From assembly GCA_009829735.1 (NCBI GenBank), contig CM020619.1, positions 21,223,366 to 21,287,365 of the forward strand: a stretch of DNA of 64,000 nucleotides, read 5' to 3'. This document shows, in pieces, positions 1-10,426 of this stretch. Source of the DNA: Pyropia yezoensis (taxonomy: Eukaryota > Rhodophyta > Bangiophyceae > Bangiales > Bangiaceae). The position numbers were made by a program, and so were the translations under genes. The notes beneath the pieces were generated by a model. It had not been told where the DNA came from, did not search any database, and was given only the letters and a program-made list of their open reading frames with translations. Position 1 is the first letter of the stretch; the number at the start of each line of letters is the position of its first letter.

Positions 1-246
1 GACCAGTACATATGTATTTGATGCCGCGAGCGGGCAGCCCAGCGTCTGGTCTCTGTCCCCACCCCCATCCGATACAACTTCCCGGTATCGTGGCGTCAGC
101 GTCTGCTGGCCAACAGGGCGAGGTCGCCGCCAATGCTCGCGTACTGCTGCCCCCCTCACGCCCCCCTCACGAGCTTCGCCCCAACTCCTCCATCCGTCAT
201 CTGCTCCACCCCCTTCGCCCTCTTTCCGCCTGGCTACGGTCTTCCA

Positions 247-550
247 GGACCTTTAGGCCCACCTGGCTACGGTGGGACCGGTGATCAGCATACAGGTCAT
301 TTATTATGGAACTGTTCCGGCGCGGCAGCGCCCATCCAAGCCGCCTGGCTACGGTCTCTCTGGAGGTCCTTTTCGGCCCGTCTGGCTACTGTTCTCGAGG
401 ACCTTTAGGCCCCCCTGGCTACGGCGGGACCGGTGATCAGCATACAGGTAATTTATTATTAAACTGTTCCGGCGCGGCAGCGCCCATCCAGGCCGCCTGG
501 TTACCGTCTTTCTGGAGGTCCTTTTCGGCCCGCCTGGCTACGGCCTTCCA
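247..550. repeat. Two-copy tandem repeat, 152-bp period
   Basis: The unit starting GGACCTTTAGGC at 247 recurs at 399, with matching landmarks (GATCAGCATACAGGT, GTTCCGGCGCGGCAGC) at the same offset. A partial unit precedes it. Read in frame it would give a Gly-Pro-Pro-Gly stretch, but no long convincing ORF carries it, so I treat it as a DNA repeat. Confidence 0.85.
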
Positions 551-2960
551 TGACCAGCGTTCTTGGCGCCGCGCGCAGCGTGCATCCAGAGACTACAAAG
601 GCGAGTGTGCAGCTACTATGAGGGGTAAGGGGGAGGTGCACAGGCAGCGCAGGGAAGCTGGAAGCGCATTCTGCAGCGCGGGGGTGGCTTGCGGGGGACT
701 GTGGAGACTGAAATTGGCCCACAAAAATAAACCAGGTATAAAGTGCGCCGGGGGGGGGTTGGAGGTGGCGAGGACGGCGGTGGCAACTCGTAGCATAAAG
801 CACATCTGACAACCACCTTGAAGAACCGGGGTTCAATAACATACACATCTCTTTTTCCAAAAACACCGTCAAAAGACACCTCTTGAGCACACATCCCATT
901 GGCTGATGTACCTTCGCGAATCCGCGCACTACCTTCGCGAGCTCTTGCGAAAGAAGTGGGAGATCCGCGATGCTGTGGTTTCCACATCTCCTGATCCGGC
1001 ATACCCGTGGCGCCCTGGAGCCAATGAAGTCGTGCCACGGCGTGCCACAAACTCAGCGCCACACGCGGTGCCGTGCCTTAGATTGCCCGTGAAAGAGCAG
1101 TGGTTTTGACAAACATGTAAAACCTGCTCAATAGGTTTGGCACCCGGCAAAAACTCGGGGCATAATAAATGATACGGCTCTGGCCGTTGTGATGATTCAC
1201 TGATAGTTTTATGGTTTTATCTTTAAGGTTATAATGTCGACCCTTCCACAGAGAGTCGTCAGAGAGCGAAACGTGGCTTGAATGTACAGGATTTTGTACA
1301 GGATGAGCGCCGACCCGCCAGCTGTACATTTGCAAAATACAGTCGGGAACTGTCGTGCGATCCGATATATCGACGGTATCTCCACAACGTGGCGAGACAT
1401 ACCGTCGAGAGACCGTCGAAGCGACCATCGGATTACATGCAAAACTCCCTACGTATATTCGCTGTAGCCCTATGTTGATGTATTAGGGGCGCTGGTTGGT
1501 CAAAAGCAGGGTCGAGCTTGAACAGCTCTTGGCCGCAGTTGCCAGCCCAGGTGCAGGCAAGCCCTCCCAGAACCGGTTGTGGGGGGGGTGAAGCGCCGCC
1601 GCAGATCCAATGGCTTGTACTCAAACACCCCGCCTCGCGCGACGTTTTACTTGTACTGGAGGTTCCGCCAGCAGAGGGTCCCAGGCGAGCATGGTTCATC
1701 ACTCCAAACCCCGGCGCTGATTTCAAGGCAGTAGGGGCACTCCATACGACGGGTGCAAACGCGCTGCATTGGGGCCACGGGCGCCTGTGGGGGCCACTCA
1801 CCCCGACAGTTGAGCTAGCTCTGCGCACGCTCTGGTCGCGCGTCCCATCGCGTGACAGCTGATCCCGAGGCGTTGTCTATTTGATGTACTATAGATTCAT
1901 ACGCGGTACACGGCCTGCTCTGGTCAGGGCGCTGCACATTGAATGCTGCCGGCCCTGCCTGCGCGCGCTGCCGCGGCGGGGTATCGCCGGGGCCCTGGTT
2001 TTCCCGCCCTGGGCGTGCTGCGCTTCATCCCGCCTTTTTGTGCGCTACGGGCTCGGCTACCTCCTCTTGTCGCGCTCCAGGGCATGGCAGGGCTGGTCCG
2101 TGGACCATGGGGGTGGGGGCGGCAGTACGGTGAGCTGATGCCGCTCCCTCTCTGCCGCACGTACGTCTGATTGGGTGCGCTAGCGCGCGCTCGGACATTC
2201 CGGGTGGCCTCACGATCGGGCCCGTGTGCCTCTTCGACGCGCCGCGGCGGCTGGCTTCCATCATTGACCAGTCTTTGGCGGACGGGGACGGCAGTGGTCG
2301 GGGGCCTTGGGGGAGATCTGCATCTGTTTTTGGCTCCCAGGACCCTGACGGCCTGTCGGGGTGGTCTCTGCCGCCGCTGTCGGAGCCAGCTGCCCGAGAC
2401 TTCGGTCAGCGCCGGTGGGTACCTGGCGAGGGGGAGGTGGCCCCAGGGCCCCCGTTGTGGTTCTCCTCTCTTGCGCTCTCGCAGCCTCCACCGCTGCATC
2501 GTGTTCTGCCTGCTCTATCGCCTCCCACCACTCCATCGGATGGCCGCCAGATGATGCTTGCGCGCCGACATCCGCAGTGGCGCTGACGCGCTCACCCGAC
2601 AATTCCCTCCTAGCCGTCACGTCGTTTCTCGGCTCAGCGGTTCTGCCGCCATTGCCACCTCTGTCGCAGCAGCTGCTCTTGTCACAATCCCCTCCACCTC
2701 CCCCGTCCGCACTGCCGCTCTTGGGGTTGACACTGCCACTGCGGACGGCGCCAATCACGACGGAGCTACCTCCATGCCGGCTGTCACCGTCGCCGTGGGC
2801 AGCACCCTCCACGCCGCCGCCGCCGGCGCAGCGGGAGCCGCCACAGCCGCCGCGACGGTCTTTGGTCCCTCTGTAGCATATTACATAATCACCGATCGGC
2901 TTACCTAAAAGGTAAGTACTCGTAATGAGATGGGAACAGAACCCCAAATCTGGCTCGAGA
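551..2960. other. No recognisable gene
   Basis: Overlapping ORFs of 60-230 codons occur on both strands here, but none shows a domain or motif I recognise. The 228-codon minus-strand frame at 2261-2947 is Gly/Ala-rich and looks like GC-driven open frame. A strong 5' splice-site-like string, AAAAG followed by GTAAGTACT, lies at about 2905-2920, but I cannot attach it to a gene. Confidence 0.5.
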
Positions 2961-2977
2961 TGTCAGGGATTTCACCC

Positions 2978-3060
2978 GGTTGCGTAGTGGTTTGGGCGCG
3001 CCGTTCCGCTTACTTCTCAAGGGCCCGGATTCGATTCCGACTCTCCGATATCTACTTTTT
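2978..3060 (+). repeat. tRNA-like pol III element (SINE or tRNA relic)
   Basis: An A-box-like string (TTGCGTAGTGG, from 2980) is followed 47 nt later by a B-box-like string (GATTCGATTCC, about 3028-3038) and then a T5 run at 3056-3060, the usual pol III terminator. The acceptor and T stems implied by these boxes do not pair well, so this is not a functional tRNA. A tRNA-derived SINE head or decayed tRNA gene is the best reading. Only this copy is visible in the window. Confidence 0.45.
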
Positions 3061-3233
3061 AGTTAATCCACACCCGCCGCGACAGCCACCTTCACAGTAT
3101 CCAACAAGACCATCAGCGAAGCAGCTCGCTGTGCAGACGCCAACGTAGTCGCGTCTGTCATCCAAGCGCTCTCTAACCCCTTCTGCACCGTCGCACGCCA
3201 AGCTCTCTTCCTTGCCGTCTTCATCGTCACAAG

Positions 3234-4096
3234 GTGCGAAAGAAGCGTGCAGCGGGTAACGGAGGCAAGTTGAACAAGAGTGCGGTAGCTGCTGCTGGCG
3301 CAGACGCGCGTGCACGGCTCACGGAGGCCAAGCGCGTGGCCGCTGCCGCGAGGGAGAAGGCTGCGGTGGCGAGGGCGGCGGAACCTGCTGCGGACATTGC
3401 TGAGGCCGCGGACGCGGCTGCGGCGGCGCAGAGAAGGCGGCTGCGGCTGCTGCATCTGGTGCAGCGAGCCCTGCTGGCGGGAGTGGCGGCTAGGGTGGCC
3501 CTATGCGTCCTGCGGCGTGGAGCCCGTTGAGCGTGCTGGCGCGCCAAAACACGCAGACGCCGTTGCATACTGTGTGGCTGAGAGAGCCGAACACCCCTTT
3601 ACCCACCCCCTCAAGACTTTCTGTTGTCTCCTTGACGGGCAGCTCTCTTTCTGACGCTGCACGTGCTAGCGTGTCTATTGGCGTCGGCCTCCCCCGCTTC
3701 CTCAAGGAGGCGTTTACTGCTATAGCGGCGGAGAAGAGGGCCGCCATGACGCCACAGGGCTCCATCGAGAAGAGAGAACTGGCCGTGCGCATCACGCTTA
3801 GTAACTACGACCCCGTCGTTGCGTTCTCAACGACTCTCTTTGGAGATGAGCTCGGTGCTGGAGTTCAAAGAAGCCATCGAGGTCTCGCGCGCCTTCGTCT
3901 CGTCGCTGGGGTAGCTTGCTACCTTCGCCGCGCTACTGCCGGCGCAGCTGAATTTTCTGGCGGGGACGACGGTGCCCGTTGCAGCCATGGCGGCCGTGGT
4001 GCGAGCCGACGTGGACGGTCGCCTGCTTTCAGAGTGTGTCTGGGCCGGTCCGCACAGCGCTCGGGTATCGGCCGCGGCGCAGTCCGCGCAAGGCGC
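3234..4096 (+). pseudogene. 5' part of a transposon-borne gene, interrupted by the LTR element
   Basis: Coding-like sequence runs up to the left edge of the retrotransposon but needs frame changes: an Ala-rich charged stretch at 3234-3530, then another frame from about 3503 to 3840, then a third frame to 4096. In-frame UAG codons occur near 3495 and 3919. Rejoining across the target duplication keeps the third frame open into the right flank (13471 on). The right flank then enters an Ulp1-like peptidase region, so I infer this is the upstream part of that gene. The N-terminal function is not recognisable. Confidence 0.45.
4092..4096. repeat. Target site duplication, left copy (GGCGC)
   Basis: GGCGC directly abuts the left LTR and is repeated at 13471-13475 directly after the right LTR. 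A perfect 5-bp duplication is the expected footprint of Ty3-type integrase. Confidence 0.93.
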
Positions 4097-4565
4097 TGTG
4101 GCAAAAACCTCTCGCACACGCGACACCCAAGTTGGGGCGGTGTACAAGGGCTGCCTCCCGTGTCGGGGGAACCGGAAGAAGTGCAAGTCGCACACACTCT
4201 ATCCCTGTTGTGGGGCAATCCCCCCACCGACAAACAAGAAGATGGTGTGTGGTCCAACAGTTTCTTGGTCGGGACGGAGAAGCAGGGCCAAGCCCCGCTG
4301 TCCCTCCCCTTATCCCCCCAGGGTCCCCCCAGAATCTCGCCAATCAGAATCTCCCACCCCAGCACCTGCCCACCGGGCCACACGAAAATTCAAGACGATA
4401 AATGCAGAAAACCCTCAAATCCAAGTTGGATTTCCTACTAAGCTAACTATCCCAAACTTAGGGAATATGGACCCAAATGCAGGGGGAGGAACGGATCAGG
4501 CTAGTGGCCTGCCGCCCCTTGCATGGCACGTGTTGCCCCCCCACCTGGGGGTCAATACTGCCACA
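4097..4565 (-). repeat. 3' LTR of the Ty3-type element
   Basis: 469 bp, TGTGGCA...TGCCACA termini (7-bp inverted ends). It differs from the right LTR at eight sites. It contains two of the AASTT-centred palindromes (4126-4136 and 4417-4433). Confidence 0.95.
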
Positions 4566-4578
4566 CTCCCCTCTCCTC
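4566..4578 (-). other. Polypurine tract
   Basis: On the minus strand GAGGAGAGGGGAG ends exactly at the first base of the 3' LTR. This is the expected plus-strand primer site and it fixes the element's orientation. Confidence 0.88.
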
Positions 4579-4947
4579 AGTTCCGACCGACCCGGTCGGC
4601 CCTGTGAGGGGGTGCGTAAACGCACGTCTCGGTGTTGGGGGCGCGACTTGCTGTCCCCCCCTCGAGTACGTAACGCGGATGTGGAGGCGGTCACGTTGAC
4701 CGCCCCTCTCCTCAAGCTTACCCACTCGGCAGCTTGCTCTCCCCAGTTCTCACTTACCCACCACCACCACATCCCCTTCACCTTCCCCTGGGCCGCCCCA
4801 CGGTAGGGAGGCCACCCATCTACCCACGATCCGAGCCCCCCTCAACTCGAGGCGGGTCTCGTGCCGCTGTAGCCAGGGCGTCTCTCCCCAACTTGGGGAG
4901 GGCCATGGCGACCCCGGGGGTGGAGACGGATTCCCTTTGACGAACGT

Positions 4948-6844
4948 ATGGAGGACACCTCCTACGGTGCAGCGCCCGTCGGGACTTCCGGCGGGGGCTC
5001 CGCGGTTACTCCGGGGGATGGGACTCCCGCGTCACCCGGCTTTGGGTTGACGGCGGGATCTCCCTCGGAGGCGGGACACGTTGTCCCGCGTGAGGCCTTG
5101 GGGCGGTGGTTCTACCCCGCTTGGCCTCTGTACGAGGAGGGGTTAACTGTTCTTCGCTGTGGCCGACTTGGCACAGCGATGGGTCGGGTGTGGGACGGCC
5201 TACGGGAGAAGTATCCCCGTAGGATCGGGTTCCCTGCCGGCTTCAGGACGGACCAGTTTGCCTTCCTGGACGATGAGGAGGTCGAAGACGTACAGCGGGC
5301 CAAGACCATGGTGGACCGCGGGGGAACTATCCCGGGTCCCGGCGACTTGCCGACCTTTACTTGGGACGCGGTTGCAACTCGCCCCCCGTACCTTCACGAG
5401 GCCGATTCGCACACTCATCACTTTGCGGATTGAGAAGGACTTCCGGCGAGGTCCCTACTTGGTGACCTCGGCTCAACTTGAGTTTCCGCAGCAGTCCGCT
5501 GCCAGTAAGGAGCAGTACTACCCGAAGAAGCCCGAGTGGTGGCCTCAAGTTGAGGTCCCCTACGGGTTCCCTGCGTTGCTGCCACGGTTGCTCGACCACT
5601 TCGGCTCCGTCATGTTGACGGCTGGCCCTGATCACCTGGTGTGGGCCATGTTGGCCACCCAGTGGCTCCTCGAGGTCATGTCGACCTGGGTGTCCTGTGT
5701 CCAGCGGCGGGGGATGCTCTGGCATCTTCCCCTCCGGCTTATCCAAGGCTTGGAACAGCTCACCCCTCAGCTAGTTGCTGAGGGGTGCTCATCAGGACAA
5801 CTCACTCTACTTGAGGAGATGCTCTGCCTCCACAAGTTCATCAAGTGGGAGAGCATTGAGCACAAATTGCGCCGCCCCACTCGTGGGCCCAAGGACGATG
5901 GCGCACTTCGCCAGTTCGTATGGGTCGCTCGTGAACTTCACGACGGCCGTGCGGTACTGCGAGAGGGGTTGGGCATCGAGGACTACCCGTATGCCCCGGG
6001 GGTGAATCGCCACACTGCGCCACCCCCGGACAAGGCCATAGTGATGGCCGTGCCTTCTCATGATGACCACATGACTCAACCCACTGCGGGGGCCCCGAGT
6101 AGGGGTCGCAGTTACACCCGAGCACCGCCACCTCGGCGTGCCCCTCCACTTCCTCCTGTCCCCTACCAGCCGCACGGGGACATCCCGATTAGCGTGGCCG
6201 TTGAGTCGTCCACCCCGGTGTCCCCCAACTTGGGGGCCACCCTTCTGACGGTTTACCCCAAGTTGGTGTTACCGGCCACGCCTCTGACCTCAGAGATGAT
6301 GATCACCACGTTGGTGCGCACCATCTCCTGGTTGGCCGCGTCGACCGCAACCCTTCAAGCTTCCGAGACTCCTCAACTTGAGGAGCGCGTTCGAACTGCG
6401 GTGGCGACCGCGAGTTGCGAGTCGGTGGCGGAGTTTATGACGGCCGAGTTGGCTCGCATCGGAGCTATTGTGCCCCAGCCAGCCCCACTTGGGCGTGGCA
6501 AACGTCGTGCGAGCCGGGCATACTCGCCTCCTCGCCGTCGTCGCCGACGCTCGCGGCGCTCTCCCTCCGTATCGGAAGACGAGTTGTCTTACTCCGTCTC
6601 CGAGTCCTCCACTCCGTCAGATTCGGAGTCGATCCGGCGTCTGCGTCGCCAACTTGCGCGCAAGACTAAGCAGAAGGGTAGCCGCGGTCGTCGCCACTTG
6701 CGCGACCGTGAGGGGCGCGACGGTTCCGACTTGGAGCCGCCGGCCCCGCCGACTGGTGGGGAGCGTTATCGACGTGGGTCTTGCCGCTCGCCTCCACGTG
6801 AGGGCGAGGGCCGTGGGGTTGGAGAGTCTAGCATGCATGCCTAG
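4948..6844 (+). CDS. Antisense ORF of the retrotransposon (unknown protein, basic SR-like tail)
   Basis: A long coding-like region lies between the chromodomain and the 3' LTR, on the strand opposite gag-pol. It opens with ATG at 4948 and reads to a stop at 5431. The coding signal continues in the +1 frame from about 5425 to the UAG at 6842-6844, so one frameshift separates an N-terminal part of about 160 codons from a C-terminal part of about 470. The middle is rich in Trp, Leu and Pro with no domain I recognise. The C-terminus has an Arg block followed by Ser/Asp/Glu-rich and again Arg/Lys-rich stretches, like SR or nucleic-acid-binding tails. Antisense extra ORFs between pol and the 3' LTR are known in some plant Ty3 elements (for example Grande); homology to those is not claimed. 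The shift could be a mutation or recoding. Confidence 0.6.
5761..5787. repeat. 27-bp palindrome (11-bp arms, TAGTT centre)
   Basis: Perfect 11-bp arms (CACCCCTCAGC and its complement) surround TAGTT. It is the longest of many short palindromes with an AASTT-like centre spread through this element. It lies inside the antisense ORF. Confidence 0.9.
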
Positions 6845-6961
6845 TTGGCAGCTGCCTTTGTTGTGAGAGTGTGAGGGTTAGGGCTGTAGTTAAAAGCCAC
6901 TCTGCGCACCACTTCGACTTGAAGCATTCTCTTGGCACTGTTACTCGGCCTTCCCTCACGT

Positions 6962-7516
6962 TTAGGGGGGGCTGTTAGGGTCTATCTCATTCCGGGCACA
7001 GTATGCCCGGACCTTCTCAGCGGGAAGGTCCTCCACATATTCCGACGTATCATCCTTGGCTTTGTAGCCGAACCAACGCACCCTCAACATGAGGCGGTCA
7101 GTGTCCTCATCCCAGCCGTGGTCGATGAACTTATCGAACACGTACTCCTGCGGGCCCTGTTTGGCCGCAGGCAGCGAGGGTAGGCGCCACGCTTCCAACG
7201 CACGCGCCCAAGCTGGGTCGCCTACAGGCGGTGGTGCAACTTTGACCACGTCCTGTCCGTGCACTGTTCGGATTCCATCGTCACTTTCGATGGTGAAGCG
7301 CCGCCCATCAGTACGTAGGACCTGGTACGGCCCCTTCGTCTGGAATACCAACTTACCCCCAGTTGGGGTGTTTGAGTGTACCAGTACCCAGTCACCCTGC
7401 TCGGGGACATGCTTAGCATTGCGCACGTTTTTGTCAAAGGCACGCTTGTAGCGCTTTTGTGCTTCGTCCATCTCAGCCCTGACTTTAGGGATGAGTTTTT
7501 TAAGCCTAGAAGCGAA
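6962..7516 (-). CDS. Chromodomain C-terminus of pol (after in-frame UAG)
   Basis: This frame continues that of integrase across a single UAG at 7517-7519. It starts with a basic helix typical of the integrase C-terminus, then an SH3-like segment (GDWVLVHS...GPYQVL) and ends in a chromodomain (EYVFDKFIDH..., with RVRWFGY and the usual acidic/aromatic pattern). Chromodomains of this class target integration to modified histones. The first ATG after the stop is at 7471, but the homology clearly starts before it. Either the stop is read through at low level, or it is a mutation that removes the targeting domain. Confidence 0.85.
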   Translation of the reverse strand, partial: FASRLKKLIPKVRAEMDEAQKRYKRAFDKNVRNAKHVPEQGDWVLVHSNTPTGGKLVFQTKGPYQVLRTDGRRFTIESDDGIRTVHGQDVVKVAPPPVGDPAWARALEAWRLPSLPAAKQGPQEYVFDKFIDHGWDEDTDRLMLRVRWFGYKAKDDTSEYVEDLPAEKVRAYCARNEIDPNSPP

Positions 7517-10426
7517 CTACGCCTTACTCTCAGTAGGAGTAGGCGTACTGCCACCATCCTCCCTAGTTGGGAGCGGCCGCCGCACGGCAATAGACCGCAC
7601 GCGACGGGGGGTCACAAAAGCGAGGGGTACTTCCCCGGTAGATGAGTGAACCTGCGAATTGTAGGCAGTGGTAAGAATAGAAATGTAATGGTCCCACGTT
7701 TTCACGTGCTCACTCACATAGTGGCGCAGCTGCCAAACAATAGTTTTGTTGAAGCGCTCCACCTGCCCATTAGTTTGTGGGTGGTAGGGGGTGGCATAGT
7801 TTGCCTTAACCCCCAACATATCCAGCACTCCCTGAAACAGTACAGACGCAAATGGCGGTCCATTGTCCGATAGTGTACTATCCGGAATGCCATACGCGGC
7901 AACCCAGTGATCTAGGAAGGCTGACACGACCGACATGGCCGTGATCTCTGCCAGTGGGATCGCTCGCGTAAGTTTCGTGAAGCGGTCACAGATGACCAGG
8001 AGGTACTGGTTGCCCTCCTCGGTCACTGGCAGGGGCCCAAGGATGTTCATTGCCAACGCGGCAAAGGGCTCCTTGGCCGGGAACAGTAGCATAGCCGTAG
8101 TAGGCCGCCGTTCCATCAGACGGTTCTGCGCACAACTTGTGCAGGCAGCCACCCAACTGTTCATGTCCATCACCATGGACGGCCAGTAGTACCTGGTCCT
8201 CAGGGTCTGGTACAGTTTACTAGACCCCAGGTGTCCACCTGTGGGAGCGTTATGCTCCCTCTCAAGAATACTGTCCTTGAGGGATGCGGGGACGACAAGT
8301 TGTTCGGTCCCCTGGAATACCCCCCTCCTCATGAGGAGGCCATCGTCTCCGAGAAAGAACCGCGTCTCCGCCACTGTATTCAGTGTATCCCTCTGCGACA
8401 TGCAGAAGGGGTCCTCGGCCTGGGCCTTCACTACCTCTTCCAGGGACAGGGGAAAGTACTTCTTGTTCCCTGGCGCCTCGGGGTTCAACGCCTGACCCGA
8501 GCGCGTGACTACCCCCACGATGGGGATATCCTCATCGACTGGGTTAGTGTCCAGCCCCTCGGTAGGTACCCGAGAAAGGCCGTCGGCAAGGGCATGTTGC
8601 CTGCCAGGTCGGTACTCAATATCAAAGTTGAAGGGTGCCAGTCGCACCCTCCACCGGTTGAGACGAGTGTTCGTACAATCCGTCTTGAAGATGACCTGCA
8701 ACGCGCGGTGGTCACAGTGGATGAGGAACTTCTCACCCTCTAGGTAGAGACGAAGTGACGTCACCGCCCACACCACTGCGAGTCCTTCCAACTCGGTGAC
8801 TCCGTAGTTCTTCTCGGCCGAGTTCAGCCCCTTGCTGAAGTATCCCACCGGCAAGTACTCCTTGTCCGGCGGCTGCTGAAGCAACACACAACCAAGGTGG
8901 TCGTAGCTCGCGTCCACATCCAGGATGTAGTGGCCTCCCAACCTGGGAATAGCCAAGATGGGGGGCTTCAGCAGAAGGTCCGGAAGAGTCTCAAAGGTTT
9001 CCTGCTCCACCCGACTTGGGGGAGGCAGGTTCTTCGGTAGCGTTGAGCTCACTAGCTCATTCAACGGCTTCGCCACCATGGCGAAGCCCTTGGTGAAGCG
9101 TCGGTACACGTTACACATCCCGAGGAAGCTCCTCATCTGGGTCTGGGTCCGGGGGTAATAAGCCTTACGGATGGCCCTCAAGTTCTTCTCGTTGACACTG
9201 AGGCGCCCCGGACGGACAACATGTCCCAAGTATTCCACCTCTTGAGTGAAGAGGTGGCACGTACTCGCCTTCAGTGACACACCGGCGTCAGCAAGTAGCT
9301 TGAACACCTGGCCAAGATGGCCAATGTGTTCCGCCGGACTTCGGGAGAACACAATGATATCGTCTAGGTACACGAGACAGATCTGCCACCGTACTTCGGC
9401 CAGAATCATGTCCATAGCGCGCTGGAAAGTTGCCGGCGCGTTGCACAGTCCAAACGGTAGTCGCTTGCACTGGTAGGTACCACAGTGACAGGTAAAGGTA
9501 GTTTTATGCCTGTCTTTCAGGGCAATGGGAATTTTCCAGTACCCCGCGTTACAGTCCAGGGTAGAGAACACGTTTGCCTCCCCCAGAGAGTCCAGACAGT
9601 CGTCCATCCTAGGTAGGGGATAACTGTCCTTCACCGTACTCTCTTTGAGCTTACGGTAGTCGATACAGAACCGGGGGGTCCCATCAACTTTGGGGACGAG
9701 AACCACCGGACTCGCCCACTTGGCGTTGCTGGCCTCGATCACATCGAGGGCCTCCATGTGAGCGACTTGCTCCTTAACGAGGGCCCTTGAACGGGGCCCT
9801 CCCCTATACAGTTGTTGGCGTATAGGGAGTGCACCGGGTTTCAACTCGATCCGGTATTGGGTGGCTCTCATGAGTCCCAGTTGACTATCCCACAACTTGT
9901 GATATTGGTCCAAGAGGCGTTCAACTTGAACCCTCAACCTGGGTGGAACACCCTCCATGTTCACATGGGGCCGAGGAGAGGCGACCGACTTGGCTTGGTG
10001 CTTCTCTTTTCCGGACTTCGGGTCGCTACTTGCGCCCGCGTTGAGGGTGACCGCTACTACCGGTCCCTCATGTTGGTCGATATAGCCGAACTTGGCTCCC
10101 GACTTGAAGTACTTGGGCGACGAGCTCAGGTTCATAACCTGGATCCTCCACGGAACCCCGGCTTTGGAGTCCATCGTGCCAAGGGCAATATGCACTTGGT
10201 GCTTGCGAGCAAGACGGGGGTGAGGGTGCACCAACCCCTTCCCCGTATAATCAGTTACAACGTCAACGTGCGCCACCGAGTTGGGGGGCAACGTGGCTTT
10301 ACGGGCTAAACGCAGGGTAGCAGTAAACTCTTCTCTCACAGAGCAAACAGGCTTCGACTGTGAGACTGTCACAGGAGCCACAGACTTTCCCTTACCAAGG
10401 ATGGGGATGGTCTCCCCATTCATCAA
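7517..10426 (-). CDS. pol: Pol: reverse transcriptase, RNase H, integrase
   Basis: About 969 residues. RT spans roughly 195-370, with the RFCIDYRKL block (about 252-260) and the YLDD catalytic box at 353-356. RNase H follows, with acidic residues in LDVDAS (503-505), TELEG (545-547), CDH (572) and ADGLSR (615). Integrase has the zinc site H725, H732, C762, C765 and the catalytic core D854 and E890, spaced by 35 residues. The first core Asp is replaced by Asn at 794 (codon 8045-8047, AAC), which should abolish integrase activity. The frame is continuous with protease across a UAG at 10427-10429; an ATG lies two codons downstream of it. No other stop interrupts the 2.9 kb. Confidence 0.95.
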   Translation of the reverse strand: MMNGETIPILGKGKSVAPVTVSQSKPVCSVREEFTATLRLARKATLPPNSVAHVDVVTDYTGKGLVHPHPRLARKHQVHIALGTMDSKAGVPWRIQVMNLSSSPKYFKSGAKFGYIDQHEGPVVAVTLNAGASSDPKSGKEKHQAKSVASPRPHVNMEGVPPRLRVQVERLLDQYHKLWDSQLGLMRATQYRIELKPGALPIRQQLYRGGPRSRALVKEQVAHMEALDVIEASNAKWASPVVLVPKVDGTPRFCIDYRKLKESTVKDSYPLPRMDDCLDSLGEANVFSTLDCNAGYWKIPIALKDRHKTTFTCHCGTYQCKRLPFGLCNAPATFQRAMDMILAEVRWQICLVYLDDIIVFSRSPAEHIGHLGQVFKLLADAGVSLKASTCHLFTQEVEYLGHVVRPGRLSVNEKNLRAIRKAYYPRTQTQMRSFLGMCNVYRRFTKGFAMVAKPLNELVSSTLPKNLPPPSRVEQETFETLPDLLLKPPILAIPRLGGHYILDVDASYDHLGCVLLQQPPDKEYLPVGYFSKGLNSAEKNYGVTELEGLAVVWAVTSLRLYLEGEKFLIHCDHRALQVIFKTDCTNTRLNRWRVRLAPFNFDIEYRPGRQHALADGLSRVPTEGLDTNPVDEDIPIVGVVTRSGQALNPEAPGNKKYFPLSLEEVVKAQAEDPFCMSQRDTLNTVAETRFFLGDDGLLMRRGVFQGTEQLVVPASLKDSILEREHNAPTGGHLGSSKLYQTLRTRYYWPSMVMDMNSWVAACTSCAQNRLMERRPTTAMLLFPAKEPFAALAMNILGPLPVTEEGNQYLLVICDRFTKLTRAIPLAEITAMSVVSAFLDHWVAAYGIPDSTLSDNGPPFASVLFQGVLDMLGVKANYATPYHPQTNGQVERFNKTIVWQLRHYVSEHVKTWDHYISILTTAYNSQVHSSTGEVPLAFVTPRRVRSIAVRRPLPTREDGGSTPTPTESKA

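Noticed and set aside
2261..2947. 228-codon minus-strand ORF
   Set aside because: Gly/Ala/Arg-rich, no domain, mirrored by equally long frames on the other strand; compositional.
9812..10309. 165-codon plus-strand ORF within pol
   Set aside because: Antisense shadow of RT-coding sequence; unlike the 4948-6844 ORF, it lies over a known gene.
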